Positions 9,040 to 17,314 are shown, numbered from the stretch's first letter. The stretch is 64,000 bases of DNA from Pyxidicoccus caerfyrddinensis (GCF_010894405.1 NZ_JAAIYA010000005.1:496001-560000), one strand, 5' to 3'. Numbers and translations: made by a program. Notes: generated by a model from the sequence alone, not told the origin.

Positions 9040-9864
9040 ATGCGAGTCGCCCGCCGCCGCCCGGAGCCCTCCACCTTCGAGTTCCACAAGCCCACGTCGG
9101 GTGAGCAGCTCATCCACTTCGAGCACCTGACGAAGGCGTTTGGCCCCAAGCACGTCTACGACGATGTGGAATTGGACGTGCGCGCGGGGGAGACGCTGGT
9201 GGTGATGGGGGGCTCGGGGACGGGCAAGAGCGTGCTGCTCAAGTGCCTCATCGGGCTCTTGCGGCCGGACACGGGGCGCATCGTGTTCCAGGGCCATGAG
9301 TTGACGCACTTCACGGAGGACCAGTTCATTCCGGTGCGGCGGCATGTGGCCATGGTGTTCCAGGGGTCAGCGCTCTTCGACTCGCTGACGGTGGGGGAGA
9401 ACGTGGCGTACCCGCTGCGCGAGCACTTCCCGGAGATGTCCGAGGACGAGCTGCGAAAGCGCGTGGCGGAGAAGCTGGCGCTGGTGAATCTGCCGGGCAC
9501 GGAGCACCTGATGCCGTCGGACTTGTCGGGCGGCATGAAGAAGCGGGTGGGGCTGGCGCGGGCCATCGCCACGGACGCGGAGGTCATCCTGTGGGACGAG
9601 CCCACCACCGGACTGGACCCCGTGACGACGCAGTCCATCAACGAATTGATCAACTCGATGAAGACGAAGCTCGGCGTTACTTCCATCGTCGTGACGCATG
9701 ACATGGTGAGTGCCTTCGCGGTGGGAGACCGGCTGGCGATGCTGGCCAACCGGCGCATCGTGCAGGTGGGCACGAGGGAGGAGATTCGGCGCTCGACGGT
9801 GCCGGAGGTGCGCGCCTTCCTGGATGCGCGCCGCGCGGAGCTCGTCCCTGGAGGCGCGTCATGA
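9040..9864 (+). CDS. mlaF: MlaF-type ABC transporter ATP-binding protein
   Basis: A 274-aa ATPase subunit of the lipid-transport complex. It has Walker A GGSGTGKS, Q-loop VFQGSALFDSLTV, signature LSGGMKKRVGLARAI (the LSGGMKKR form is typical of MlaF), Walker B VILWDEPTTGLDP and H-loop VVTHDM. The N-terminus has about 20 extra residues before the usual start (IHFEHLTKAFG), so an internal start is possible, but the ATG at 9040 keeps tight operon spacing. Its stop overlaps the mlaD start by 4 bases. Confidence 0.95.
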   Translation: MRVARRRPEPSTFEFHKPTSGEQLIHFEHLTKAFGPKHVYDDVELDVRAGETLVVMGGSGTGKSVLLKCLIGLLRPDTGRIVFQGHELTHFTEDQFIPVRRHVAMVFQGSALFDSLTVGENVAYPLREHFPEMSEDELRKRVAEKLALVNLPGTEHLMPSDLSGGMKKRVGLARAIATDAEVILWDEPTTGLDPVTTQSINELINSMKTKLGVTSIVVTHDMVSAFAVGDRLAMLANRRIVQVGTREEIRRSTVPEVRAFLDARRAELVPGGAS

Positions 9865-11099
9865 GCCTGTTTCCTTCCGCCTCGGGCGAGCGCCGGCTGG
9901 CGCTGCGCGCGGGGCTCTTCGTGGCCATGGGCCTGGCGGTGGCGGGCGTGGTGGTGTTCTTCATCGGCCAGGAGTCGCGCCTCTTCGAGCGGCAGGCCAC
10001 GTACCGGGCCTTCTTCACCAACGTGCAGGGGCTGGGCGAGGAGTCGCCGGTGTGGATTGGCGGCCTGAAGGTGGGGAAGGTGACGGGCATCACCTTCTCC
10101 CAGGACCCGAACGACGCGCGGCTGGAGGTGCACCTCCAGGTGTCGCGGAAGTACACGGACCGCGTGCGCGAGGACTCGGTGGCGCAGCTGTCGAGCATGG
10201 GCGTGTTGGGGGACAAGGCGGTGGACATCTCGCTGGGCAGTCCCACGTCGCCGCTGGTGGAGTCGGGTGGGGTGCTGAAGTCGTCGGCGGGAGGGGACAT
10301 CTCCGCGCTGCTGAATGGGGCGGGGCGGGTGATGGAGAACTCGATTGCCATCAGCAAGTCGCTGCGCGACGCGGTGGATGCGTATGCCGACCCGGCGCTG
10401 GCGAAGGACGTGGCGCGGGGCATGGCGTCGCTGCGGGCGCTGCTGGAGGAGGTGGAGAAGGGCGACGGCGTGCTGCACGCGCTCATCTACGACAAGAGCG
10501 CGGGGCGCGAGGTGCGCACGCTGATGGCGAATGCGTCCCAGGCGGCGCAGCGGATGGACGGCGCGATGGGGCACGTGGAGGCGCTCCTGCGCGAGGTGCG
10601 CGCGGGAGACGGCACGGCGCACCAGCTCATCTACGGTGAGGATGGGGCGAAGGCGCTGAGTGAGTTGGGTGAGGCGGCGGGGCAGCTCGCGGGGCTCATC
10701 GAGGACGCGAAGAAGAGCCCGAACGGGGCGGTGCACCAGCTCGTGTATGGCGACGCGAGAGGGATGTTCGCGGACCTGGGGAGCGCGGCGGCGAATCTGA
10801 AGACGATTACGGCGACGGTGGCGAAGGGGGATGGGACGGTGGGCGGGCTCATCAGCGACCCGACCGTCTATGAAGACCTGCGCGAGGTGCTGGGCAACGT
10901 GAAGCGCAACCGCATCCTCCGCGCGCTGGTGCGGTTCTCGCTGAACAACCGCGAGGACCTGGAGAAGATTGGCGAGCCGCAGAAGGAGGAGAAGCCCGTG
11001 GCGGAGAAGCCGGCGGTGCCTGCGGAGAAGCCGGCGGCGGCGGTGGCTCCCGCGGCGGCGGTGGCTCCCGCTCAGCCGGCCACGCCTCCGTCGCCCTAG
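9861..11099 (+). CDS. mlaD: MlaD/MCE-family substrate-binding protein
   Basis: A 412-aa protein with an N-terminal membrane anchor (about residues 14-38) and an MCE domain (about 45-125, including YRAFFTNVQGLGEESPVWIGGLKVGKV and GVLGDKAVDISLG) that forms the lipid-binding ring. A long helical region follows in which a GDGxxHxLIY-type motif recurs (GDGVLHALIYD, GDGTAHQLIYG, GAVHQLVYG, GDGTVGGLI), probably a tunnel-forming or periplasm-spanning helix bundle. The C-terminus is a low-complexity Ala/Pro/Val/Glu-rich tail. It is longer than E. coli MlaD and closer to the long MCE proteins of deltaproteobacteria. Last gene of the mla operon. Confidence 0.93.
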   Translation: MSLFPSASGERRLALRAGLFVAMGLAVAGVVVFFIGQESRLFERQATYRAFFTNVQGLGEESPVWIGGLKVGKVTGITFSQDPNDARLEVHLQVSRKYTDRVREDSVAQLSSMGVLGDKAVDISLGSPTSPLVESGGVLKSSAGGDISALLNGAGRVMENSIAISKSLRDAVDAYADPALAKDVARGMASLRALLEEVEKGDGVLHALIYDKSAGREVRTLMANASQAAQRMDGAMGHVEALLREVRAGDGTAHQLIYGEDGAKALSELGEAAGQLAGLIEDAKKSPNGAVHQLVYGDARGMFADLGSAAANLKTITATVAKGDGTVGGLISDPTVYEDLREVLGNVKRNRILRALVRFSLNNREDLEKIGEPQKEEKPVAEKPAVPAEKPAAAVAPAAAVAPAQPATPPSP

Positions 11100-11228
11100 C
11101 CGCTCGCACAGGGGCCAGGGCCAGCCAGCGGAGCAGGCGCACGCTCCGCGAGGTGCCGTTGCCACGATGAGCGGCCCGGTCCGTATCAGGGATGAACGCG
11201 CCACCCTTCCCGTGATACCGAACTGACC

Positions 11229-13448
11229 GTGCCTCGCTCCCGGCTCGCCGTCGCCCTCCAGCCGTATCCGCTCCGCCGCCAGCTCGAGGAGGCGGACTGT
11301 GGCCCCGCCTGCCTGGAGATGATTTCCGCGTACCACGGCGCCCGGCACGAGCTGTCCTCACTGAAGGAACTGGCCCACGTCCAGACGAGCGGCACCTCCA
11401 TGGTGGACCTGCTCACCACCGCCCAGAAGGTGGGGTTCCAGGCCCGCGGCTTCCACGTGGAGGACTTCTCCGACCTCGACGACGAGGAAGGCCAGGCCCT
11501 GCTCCCCGGCATCATCCACTGGGAGGAGAACCACTACGTCGTCCTCTACAAGCTGACGCCGAAGGAGGCCATCATCGGTGACCCCGCCCTGGGCCTGCGC
11601 CGCATTCCCCGCGCGCGGCTCGGCGACCACTGGAATGGCATCCTCCTGTCGCTCGAGCCCACCGACGCCATCTTCCGCCCGCTGGAAGTCCCCGGCACGC
11701 CGGAAGCCTCCCACCGCCTTGGCGGCCTGAGGCGCTTCGGCCGGGGCCTGCTGCGCTACCGCCTGCTGCTCTTCCAGGTGCTCCTCACCACGGTGCTCCT
11801 CCAGGCCCTCGCGCTCGCGCAGCCCTTCCTCATCCAGGGCCTTGTGGACAAGGCGGTGGGTGGCCGCAACGTCACCCTCCTCGCCGCCGTGGGCGTGGGC
11901 CTGGCCGTGCTGCTCGTGGCCCAGGTGCTGGTGTCGGTGGCGCGCGGCGCGGGCCTCTTCCTCCTGTCCAGCGGCTACTCGGTGCTGCTGCTGGCGCAGT
12001 TCTGGAAACGCCTGCTGTCGCTGCCGGTGTCCTTCTTCGCGCGGCGCCACCGGGGCGACCTGCTCCAGCGCATCGAGGACCACCAGCGCATCCGCCGCAT
12101 CCTCCAGGGCGCGTCCGTCTCCGTGCTGCTCGACCTGGTGATGCTGGTGGGCTACGGCGTGGTGCTCTTCCTGTACGACGCCACCGTGTTCGGCATCTTC
12201 CTCACGGGCGCGGCGGTGTACACGGTGTGGACGTTGGTCCTGATGCCCCGGCGCACGGTGCTGGACCACCAGCGCTTCCGCGCCGCCGCGGATGCCAGCC
12301 GCCTGGAGATGCAGATGCTCGGCGGCATCCAGACGCTCAAGGCGTGCGGCGCCGAGCGCCAGGCCCGCGCCCGCTGGGAGAAAATCCAGGCGCGCGAGGT
12401 GGAGGCCGGGCGCCGCATCTGGCTGCACGACACCATCCACAACTCCGGTGCGATGTTCGTCAACCAGGGCGTGTACGCGGGCATCCTCGTCTACGAGGCG
12501 CACCTGGTGCTCGCCGGCCAGCTCACGCTGGGGCAGATGGTGGCCACGCTCTCCATCCTCGGCCTGGTGCTGGCGCCGATGCAGAACCTGGTCATGTTCA
12601 TCCACCAGGTGCAGGACGTGTTCATCTCCCTGCGCCGCGTGGACATCGTCTACGACGCCGAGCCCGAGCTGCGCGACGACACCGTGCCCGGCACGGGCGC
12701 ACTCACCCAGGCGCCGGAGCTGAAGCTGGAGGACGTCACCTTCCGCTACGGCTCGCCCAACGACCCGCCCGTGTTGGACAACGTGAGCTTCACAATCCCC
12801 GCCGGGAAGATGACGGCGATTGTCGGCCGCTCCGGCGCCGGCAAGACGACGCTCACCCAGGTGCTCTACGGCCTCTACCGCGCGGAGCAGGGGCGCGTGC
12901 TCTACGACGGCAGGCCGATTGAATCCTTCGACCCCACGGCCCTGCGCCGCTCCGTGTCCTTCGTGTTCCAGAAGACCGACGTCTTCGACGGCACGCTCGC
13001 GGAGAACATCGCCCTGGGCGACGACACTCCAGATTGGGAGCGCCTGGAGCATGCCGCGCGCACCGCGTGCCTGGACGCGCTGCTCGCGCTGCCCAACGGG
13101 CTGAAGACGAAGATTGGCGAGGCCGGCATGCGGCTGTCCGGCGGCGAGGAGCAGCGCCTGCAGCTGGCGCGCGCGATTTATCGCAATCCACGCGTGCTCT
13201 TCCTCGACGAGGCCACCAGCCACCTGGACGCGGAGCTGGAGCGCGCGATTACGGAGGCACTCCAGCGCGAGGCCGCCGGCCGCACCCTCGTGGTGGTGGC
13301 GCACCGGCTGTCCACCGTGCGCCGCGCGGACAAGATTGTCGTCCTCGACAAGGGCCGCGTGGTGGAGGAGGGCACCCACGACGAGCTGGTGGCCATTCCG
13401 GGCGGGCGCTACCGCACGCTCGTCGAGAACCAGATGGAGCAGAGCTGA
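11229..13448 (+). CDS. C39-peptidase-containing ABC exporter (PCAT type), likely graspetide exporter
   Basis: A 739-aa fusion of a C39 cysteine peptidase (about 1-145), a six-helix ABC membrane domain (about 170-460) and an ATPase (about 490-735). The peptidase triad is intact: Gln18 (oxyanion), Cys24 in DCGPACLEM, His102 in ENHYVVLY and Asp118 in GDPALG. The ATPase has Walker A GRSGAGKTT, signature LSGGEEQRLQLARAI (a Glu replaces the usual Gln of LSGGQ), Walker B VLFLDEATSHLD and H-loop AHRLSTVR. Such PCATs clip a leader after a Gly-Gly-like site and export the core. It faces the ATP-grasp ligase tail to tail. The precursor at 14707 lacks a strong GG site, so the substrate link is inferred from proximity. 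Confidence 0.95.
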   Translation: MPRSRLAVALQPYPLRRQLEEADCGPACLEMISAYHGARHELSSLKELAHVQTSGTSMVDLLTTAQKVGFQARGFHVEDFSDLDDEEGQALLPGIIHWEENHYVVLYKLTPKEAIIGDPALGLRRIPRARLGDHWNGILLSLEPTDAIFRPLEVPGTPEASHRLGGLRRFGRGLLRYRLLLFQVLLTTVLLQALALAQPFLIQGLVDKAVGGRNVTLLAAVGVGLAVLLVAQVLVSVARGAGLFLLSSGYSVLLLAQFWKRLLSLPVSFFARRHRGDLLQRIEDHQRIRRILQGASVSVLLDLVMLVGYGVVLFLYDATVFGIFLTGAAVYTVWTLVLMPRRTVLDHQRFRAAADASRLEMQMLGGIQTLKACGAERQARARWEKIQAREVEAGRRIWLHDTIHNSGAMFVNQGVYAGILVYEAHLVLAGQLTLGQMVATLSILGLVLAPMQNLVMFIHQVQDVFISLRRVDIVYDAEPELRDDTVPGTGALTQAPELKLEDVTFRYGSPNDPPVLDNVSFTIPAGKMTAIVGRSGAGKTTLTQVLYGLYRAEQGRVLYDGRPIESFDPTALRRSVSFVFQKTDVFDGTLAENIALGDDTPDWERLEHAARTACLDALLALPNGLKTKIGEAGMRLSGGEEQRLQLARAIYRNPRVLFLDEATSHLDAELERAITEALQREAAGRTLVVVAHRLSTVRRADKIVVLDKGRVVEEGTHDELVAIPGGRYRTLVENQMEQS

Positions 13449-13451
13449 GCC

Positions 13452-13637
13452 ATGACGCCTCCGAAGCCCCTGCCTCCCGATGAGCTGGACGCCGACCCCG
13501 CCCTCACCGATGAGCTGCGCGCGGTGATGCACCCGCGCCCGCACCGCGCCCTGGCCTTCACCGTGGCGCTGGTGGTGGTGCTCGGTGCGCTGGCGTGGGT
13601 GGCCTCGCGCACCGTGCTCGCCGTGCTGTGGAAGTAG
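13452..13637 (+). CDS. 61-aa single-pass membrane protein behind the peptide exporter
   Basis: ATG 3 bases after the exporter stop, in the same direction, so almost certainly co-translated. The N-terminal half is soluble and acidic/Pro-rich (PPDELDADPALTDELRAVMHPRPH), followed by one membrane helix (ALAFTVALVVVLGALAWVAS) and a short tail. It could be a small accessory of the ABC exporter, analogous to the short membrane proteins of peptide-export loci. It does not look like a precursor peptide: there is no TTxxxxEE core and it has a clear membrane span. Its stop lies 3 bases from the end of the convergent ATP-grasp gene. Confidence 0.65.
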   Translation: MTPPKPLPPDELDADPALTDELRAVMHPRPHRALAFTVALVVVLGALAWVASRTVLAVLWK

Positions 13638-13640
13638 GCG

Positions 13641-14585
13641 CTACGCCCGCCGCGCGTGTTTCGCGAGCGCGCGCGTGAAGTGGCCGGCGATGTCCGTGCC
13701 ACCGCCCGCGTCGAAGCCGAGGAACATGGCGGAGCCGTTCAGCTCCAGGAACTTGAGCACGCCGTCCTGCCCGCGCTTCAAGTCCAGCCCCGTCCACCGC
13801 AGGCCGAGCACCTCGCACGCCTTCACGCAGTCGCGGGCCACCTCGGGCGGCAACTCCACCGGCTCCAGGCGCTCCTCGTTCTGACGGAAGTCGAGCGCGG
13901 AGGTGACGATGCGCAGGCTGGCGATGATTTCCCCGTCCAGCACGTACACGCGGAGGTCCTCCCCGGGCAGCAACTCCTGGAAGGTGACGGGCGCGGAGGA
14001 CAGCGCGGAGAGCCGCTCGTCGGTGAGGTCCTCGGGCAGCAACTCGCGCGTGGCGGCGCCGCCGGTGACGGGCTTGTAGGCCACGCGCCCTCCCGCGGCG
14101 AAGCGGCGCACGGCTTCCGGGTCATTGGTCCACAGCGTCCGGGGCACCGGCAGGCCCGCGGCCTCGAGCGCGGCGAGCTGCACCGGCTTGGTCATCATCC
14201 AGTCGCTGGAGACGGGGTTGTAGAGCGGCACGCCGAGCTGCTCCCACCGGGCCACGAGCCCGTTGAGCAGGGTGGCCTTCTCGCGGAAGGCGGTGAGCGT
14301 GGTACGCCAGTCCTCGTCCATGGCCTCCTGTGCGTCCACCAGGTAGGCCAGGGGGCTGCTGTGCAGGCCGCGCAGGTAGACGGCGGCGGGCCGGCCCACG
14401 GTGCGCCCGTCGACGATGATGCCCGCCAGGTCCTCCGTGAGGGACACCCGCGTCTCGTCCGGGAAGGCCAGCGTGTCCACGATGACGGCGTCCACGCCCT
14501 CCACGCCCAGCCGGCGCGCCACTTCCTTGATGTGGAGGTCCTCGCGGGAGCCCACGAGCACCACCGTCCCAGTCTCTGTCGTCAT
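13641..14585 (-). CDS. ATP-grasp ligase, probable graspetide macrocyclase (PsnB/MvdD-like)
   Basis: A 314-aa enzyme. The ATG at 14585 is chosen because residues upstream of TTETGTVVLV are not conserved-looking; the frame extends to 14627. The ATP-grasp fold shows a pre-ATP-grasp domain (1-110), the nucleotide-binding lysine segment VAYKPVTGG, the DLRVYVLDGEIIAS strand with the DxR pair typical of graspetide ligases, and the metal-binding FLELNGS near the C-terminus. These enzymes activate Asp/Glu side chains as acyl-phosphates and close ester or amide links in a precursor. The precursor lies 121 bases upstream on the same strand. RimK-like glutamate ligases share the fold, but the neighbouring precursor favours graspetide maturation. 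Confidence 0.9.
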   Translation of the reverse strand: MTTETGTVVLVGSREDLHIKEVARRLGVEGVDAVIVDTLAFPDETRVSLTEDLAGIIVDGRTVGRPAAVYLRGLHSSPLAYLVDAQEAMDEDWRTTLTAFREKATLLNGLVARWEQLGVPLYNPVSSDWMMTKPVQLAALEAAGLPVPRTLWTNDPEAVRRFAAGGRVAYKPVTGGAATRELLPEDLTDERLSALSSAPVTFQELLPGEDLRVYVLDGEIIASLRIVTSALDFRQNEERLEPVELPPEVARDCVKACEVLGLRWTGLDLKRGQDGVLKFLELNGSAMFLGFDAGGGTDIAGHFTRALAKHARRA

Positions 14586-14706
14586 GGTGCCTGTGCACCC
14601 TCCCACCGCGGGTTGTCCCCGCCTCACCTCCCATACGGACGAGGGAGGCCTGACGGGCTCTGGCCCGGGTGCGTACCTCGCGGACCCGGGCCATGCCAGC
14701 GGTGCG

Positions 14707-14862
14707 TCAAGCCTCGCTCCCGGTGTCCTTCTCCTCGCCCACCATCATCGTGGTGACCTGGGAGTCCCGGGGCGTCCCGGCCGGCCGGGGCACGCTCCGC
14801 ACGGGAACGAGGTCCTGGACGAACAACACGCGGGGCCGTCTCTTGGGCTGGGGTTCACTCAT
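14707..14862 (-). CDS. 51-aa graspetide precursor peptide (plesiocin-like)
   Basis: The ATG at 14862 encodes 51 residues. The leader holds VLFVQDL (residues 12-18), matching the LFIEDL-like element that plesiocin-group ATP-grasp ligases recognise (family pattern recalled from the literature). The core is TTMMVGEEKD at residues 37-46, an exact TTxxxxEE motif, with a short acidic tail TGSEA. In plesiocin the two Thr side chains are esterified to the two acidic residues, giving a hairpin bicycle; here there is one such unit rather than several. A weak GGGGTGG site precedes the ATG. It lies directly upstream of the ATP-grasp gene on the same strand. The frame extends to 15012 but would run through the terminator. 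Confidence 0.88.
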   Translation of the reverse strand: MSEPQPKRRPRVLFVQDLVPVRSVPRPAGTPRDSQVTTMMVGEEKDTGSEA

Positions 14863-14968
14863 GGTTCCACCCCGCAAGGTGCGACTGGCGAGCACCCGGC
14901 GCCAGGGCCCGGACTCACGCTGGAGCGGACGGGCGGGCAGTCGCTCGCATGCGGCGCCGCCACTCCCA

Positions 14969-15009
14969 GAAAAACAAAACGGCGAGCCCCCAGGTGGGAG
15001 CCCGCCGTT
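14969..15009 (-). terminator. Rho-independent terminator of the M43 protease gene
   Basis: On the minus strand a GC-rich hairpin (arms AACGGCG at 14978-14984 and CGCCGTT at 15003-15009, extended by inner pairs) is followed by the run TTTTGTTTTT (14979-14970). It lies 34 bases past the protease stop and separates that gene from the graspetide precursor, which must therefore use its own promoter within about 110 bases. Confidence 0.8.
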
Positions 15010-15042
15010 CATGTCAGGGACTGAAGCTGTCCCCGGCCGGGA

Positions 15043-15933
15043 TTACTTCCCCAGGCGGTACGAGGTCCACATGCTGTTCATGCGGCTGTTCTGGCCCGCG
15101 CTGAAGTTGTTCATGCAGGAGTCGTAGCTGTAGTCCATGAAGTTGGTGATGGGGTCCACGCCGCCACCCGAGCAGGTGTCACGGCCGGAGGGGCAACCGG
15201 AGGCCGGCGAGGCCTCGGGCGCGGTGTCGCTCACGCTGTCGCCGGGGCTGGCGCAGCCGCCCTGGAACGTGTGGTACAGGCCCATCCAGTGACCGACCTC
15301 GTGGGTGCCGGTGTCGCCCTGGTTGTAGTTGGTGGCGGTGCCGCCGGGCAGCGAGGTCTGGAGGACGACCACGCCGTCCAGCTTCGGGCTGCTGGCGTAG
15401 CTCCAGGGGAAGGTCGCCCAGCCGAGCAGGCCGCCGCCCATGTTGTTGGTGTAGAAGTTCAGGTCGTCCGCGGTGCCCTTGCGCAGGGCGTTCTTCATCT
15501 GCGTCTCGCAGCTGCCGCCCGTACAGGTGTACCAGGTGCCGTTGTTCGTGGTGTCCGTGCCCGCCAGGGTGAAGGTGAAGCCGGCGGACCCGTACGCGGC
15601 GTTGAGGACGGAAATCTGGTTGTTGATCTGCGTGGCCGTCACGCCACCGGCGCCAGTCGCGCTGCGGATGACGTGGAAGTAGACGGGGATGTTCACCGCC
15701 ATCGCCTGCACGTTGCCCTTCATCGCCTGGCGGGCCTTGATGGCCTCGAAGCGCGCCTCGATTTCGGCCACGGACTGCGCGTCGAAGTCGGGGTTACCGC
15801 AGCGGTCGAGGAGGGCCGCCTCCTGCGTGTCCGTCGGGGCCTGATTCATCTCCGACTCGTCCACGGGACCACAGCCGACCATCGCAGCAACGGCACCGAA
15901 CGTCACAGCGGCCTTACCGAAAAGCGTACGCAT
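15043..15933 (-). CDS. Secreted zinc metalloprotease, M43 (pappalysin/cytophagalysin) family
   Basis: A 296-aa protein. The ATG at 15933 has AGAGG 9 bases upstream; an alternative ATG at 15942 sits directly on that site. It has a lipoprotein-type signal (VAAMVGC), a propeptide-like stretch, then the zinc site HEVGHWMGLYHTF (HExxHxxGxxH) and a Met-turn region NFMDYSYDSC, both hallmarks of M43. Cysteine pairs around the active site fit disulfides. Such enzymes are common among myxobacterial extracellular proteases used in predation or development; that role is inference. A good terminator follows. Confidence 0.93.
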   Translation of the reverse strand: MRTLFGKAAVTFGAVAAMVGCGPVDESEMNQAPTDTQEAALLDRCGNPDFDAQSVAEIEARFEAIKARQAMKGNVQAMAVNIPVYFHVIRSATGAGGVTATQINNQISVLNAAYGSAGFTFTLAGTDTTNNGTWYTCTGGSCETQMKNALRKGTADDLNFYTNNMGGGLLGWATFPWSYASSPKLDGVVVLQTSLPGGTATNYNQGDTGTHEVGHWMGLYHTFQGGCASPGDSVSDTAPEASPASGCPSGRDTCSGGGVDPITNFMDYSYDSCMNNFSAGQNSRMNSMWTSYRLGK

Positions 15934-15970
15934 GCGGGGCATCCTCTGGGGGTTGAGAGCGACGGCGCTT

Positions 15971-15997
15971 TGTATATGAATCCGTGAATTATTACAA
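15971..15997 (-). promoter_or_regulatory. Candidate promoter of the M43 protease
   Basis: In an unusually AT-rich patch between divergent genes, the minus strand reads TTGTAA (15997-15992), a 15-base spacer, then TATACA (15976-15971), about 30 bases ahead of the protease ribosome site. The boxes are sigma-70-like but the spacer is short. Read from sequence only. Confidence 0.35.
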
Positions 15998-16120
15998 TGC
16001 GCGCAATGAATGGTAATATTTGGTTCAGGGATAGTCGGGTTTGACTCGATATGGGGTGTCTGCCACCCAGTGGCGAATCGCGCGCGAGCGTCTAGGCTCC
16101 CGCTCCTTCGAGGAGACGAC

Positions 16121-17248
16121 GTGAAGGCCCCACTCCCGCTGATGCTGTGCGTTGCGTTGTTGTTGGCGGTGCAAGCTCATGCTGCGCCGCGGCGTCTGGT
16201 ATTGCTGCTCACCGGAGACAACCAGGGTGAGATTGCGCCATGTGGTTGCAAGCAGGAGCCCCAGGGCGGACTGGCACGGCGGAAGACCGCAGTGGACGCG
16301 GAAAAAGCGCGCGGCCTGCCGGTGGTGCTGCTGGATGCGGGTAACGCGCTGTTCCGCAAGCCGGTGCGTCAAGACGAGCCGCTGGTGACACAGCGCGCGG
16401 AGCTGGTGCTGGAGCAGATGGAGGCGCTGGGCACCACGGCCATGGCGGTGGGACACCGTGATCTGTCCCAGGGGCTGGGGTGGCTGCGGAAGGCCGCGCA
16501 GGGGCCGAAGAAGAAGCTGAAGCTCCTGTCCGCGAACCTGGTGGACAAGGCCGGCAAGGCGCCCTTCGCGGCGTCCACGGTGGTGGAGGCCGGCGGCCTG
16601 AAGGTGGGCGTGGTGGGTGTGTCGCCCGAGGGCGCGCCGCCTGGAGAGCCCACGCTGAAGGGGCGCCCGCCGCTGGAGGCCGCGCTGGCCGAGGCGCGCA
16701 AGCTGCGCCAGAAGAGCAAGGTGGATGTGGTGGTGGTGCTCGCGGCGGTGCCGTACCAGGAGGCCGTGAAGCTGGCCATCATCGCCGGGGACGCGGTGGA
16801 CTTCGTGGTGGAGTCGCACGAGAGCAAGGGCATTGGCATCGGCGAGCTGGTGGGCACCCACACCGCCGTGTTCCCCGCGGGGGAGCTCGGGCGGCAGCTG
16901 ACGCGGCTGGAGCTGAGCGTGGACGGGCCGGGGCCCTCGGTGGACCTGGGCTCGGGGACGCGGGCGCGCCAGCAGCTGGTCGTGGTGGAGGGCAACCTCC
17001 TGAAGGCGCACGAGCGGCTGGCCGCCACCCGCGACGAGCCGACGCGCGCCGACCTCAGCCGCACCATCGTCGAGCTGGAGGGCCGCATGCGGCAGCTGGA
17101 GACGGAGGTGGACGTGAAGGCGCCCGCCGGTGGGCGCGCGCACCAGCTCTCGTACCTCACGCTGGGCCTGGCGGTGGCGGATGACCCGGCGGTGAAGCAG
17201 AAGGTGGAGCAGCTCGAGCCGCCCGGCTCGGCCACCGCCGCGCACTGA
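16121..17248 (+). CDS. UshA-like metallophosphatase/5'-nucleotidase domain protein
   Basis: A 375-aa protein. The frame extends to 16010, but the GTG at 16121 follows AGGAG and begins a signal peptide (VKAPLPLMLCVALLLAVQAHA), so this start is preferred. The mature N-terminus LLLTGDNQGEIAPCGC fits the first metal motif of UshA/SoxB-type metallophosphatases with a Cys-Gly-Cys in place of the usual ligands, as in the UshA-like family with CGC motifs. Later segments (VVLLDAGNALF, TTAMAVGHRDLS, LLSANLV, VGVVGVSPEG, VDFVVESHESKGIG) match the remaining metallophosphatase motifs in order. The C-terminal nucleotidase domain is replaced by a coiled-coil-like region (about 300-350). Substrate unknown; exported. 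Confidence 0.8.
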   Translation: MKAPLPLMLCVALLLAVQAHAAPRRLVLLLTGDNQGEIAPCGCKQEPQGGLARRKTAVDAEKARGLPVVLLDAGNALFRKPVRQDEPLVTQRAELVLEQMEALGTTAMAVGHRDLSQGLGWLRKAAQGPKKKLKLLSANLVDKAGKAPFAASTVVEAGGLKVGVVGVSPEGAPPGEPTLKGRPPLEAALAEARKLRQKSKVDVVVVLAAVPYQEAVKLAIIAGDAVDFVVESHESKGIGIGELVGTHTAVFPAGELGRQLTRLELSVDGPGPSVDLGSGTRARQQLVVVEGNLLKAHERLAATRDEPTRADLSRTIVELEGRMRQLETEVDVKAPAGGRAHQLSYLTLGLAVADDPAVKQKVEQLEPPGSATAAH

Positions 17249-17281
17249 CGCGGCCACTTCGTCCGGCTTCGTACGCGGCAC

Positions 17282-17314
17282 CGACGCCGGGGCGCTCCAC
17301 GCGCTCCGGCGTCG
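17282..17314 (+). terminator. Probable transcription terminator
   Basis: A perfect 9-bp stem CGACGCCGG/CCGGCGTCG, extended by five further inner pairs around the loop tccac, is followed by tcgttt. It lies 33 bases after the phosphatase stop. The T-run is short, so termination is likely but not certain. Confidence 0.5.

Noticed and set aside
8464..11348. Long minus-strand ORFs across mlaE-mlaF-mlaD
   Set aside because: Shadows of overlapping, motif-proven genes; rich in His/Arg as expected from reversed GC-rich codons.
11358..13544. 728-codon minus-strand ORF across the ABC exporter
   Set aside because: Antisense shadow; the exporter motifs on the plus strand are unambiguous.
13656..14756. 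366-codon plus-strand ORF antisense to the ATP-grasp gene
   Set aside because: Covers the ligase and its upstream region in antisense; no ribosome site or motif.
14707..15012. Full 101-codon version of the precursor frame
   Set aside because: It would start inside the terminator hairpin of the protease gene; only the last 51 codons show the leader and core motifs.
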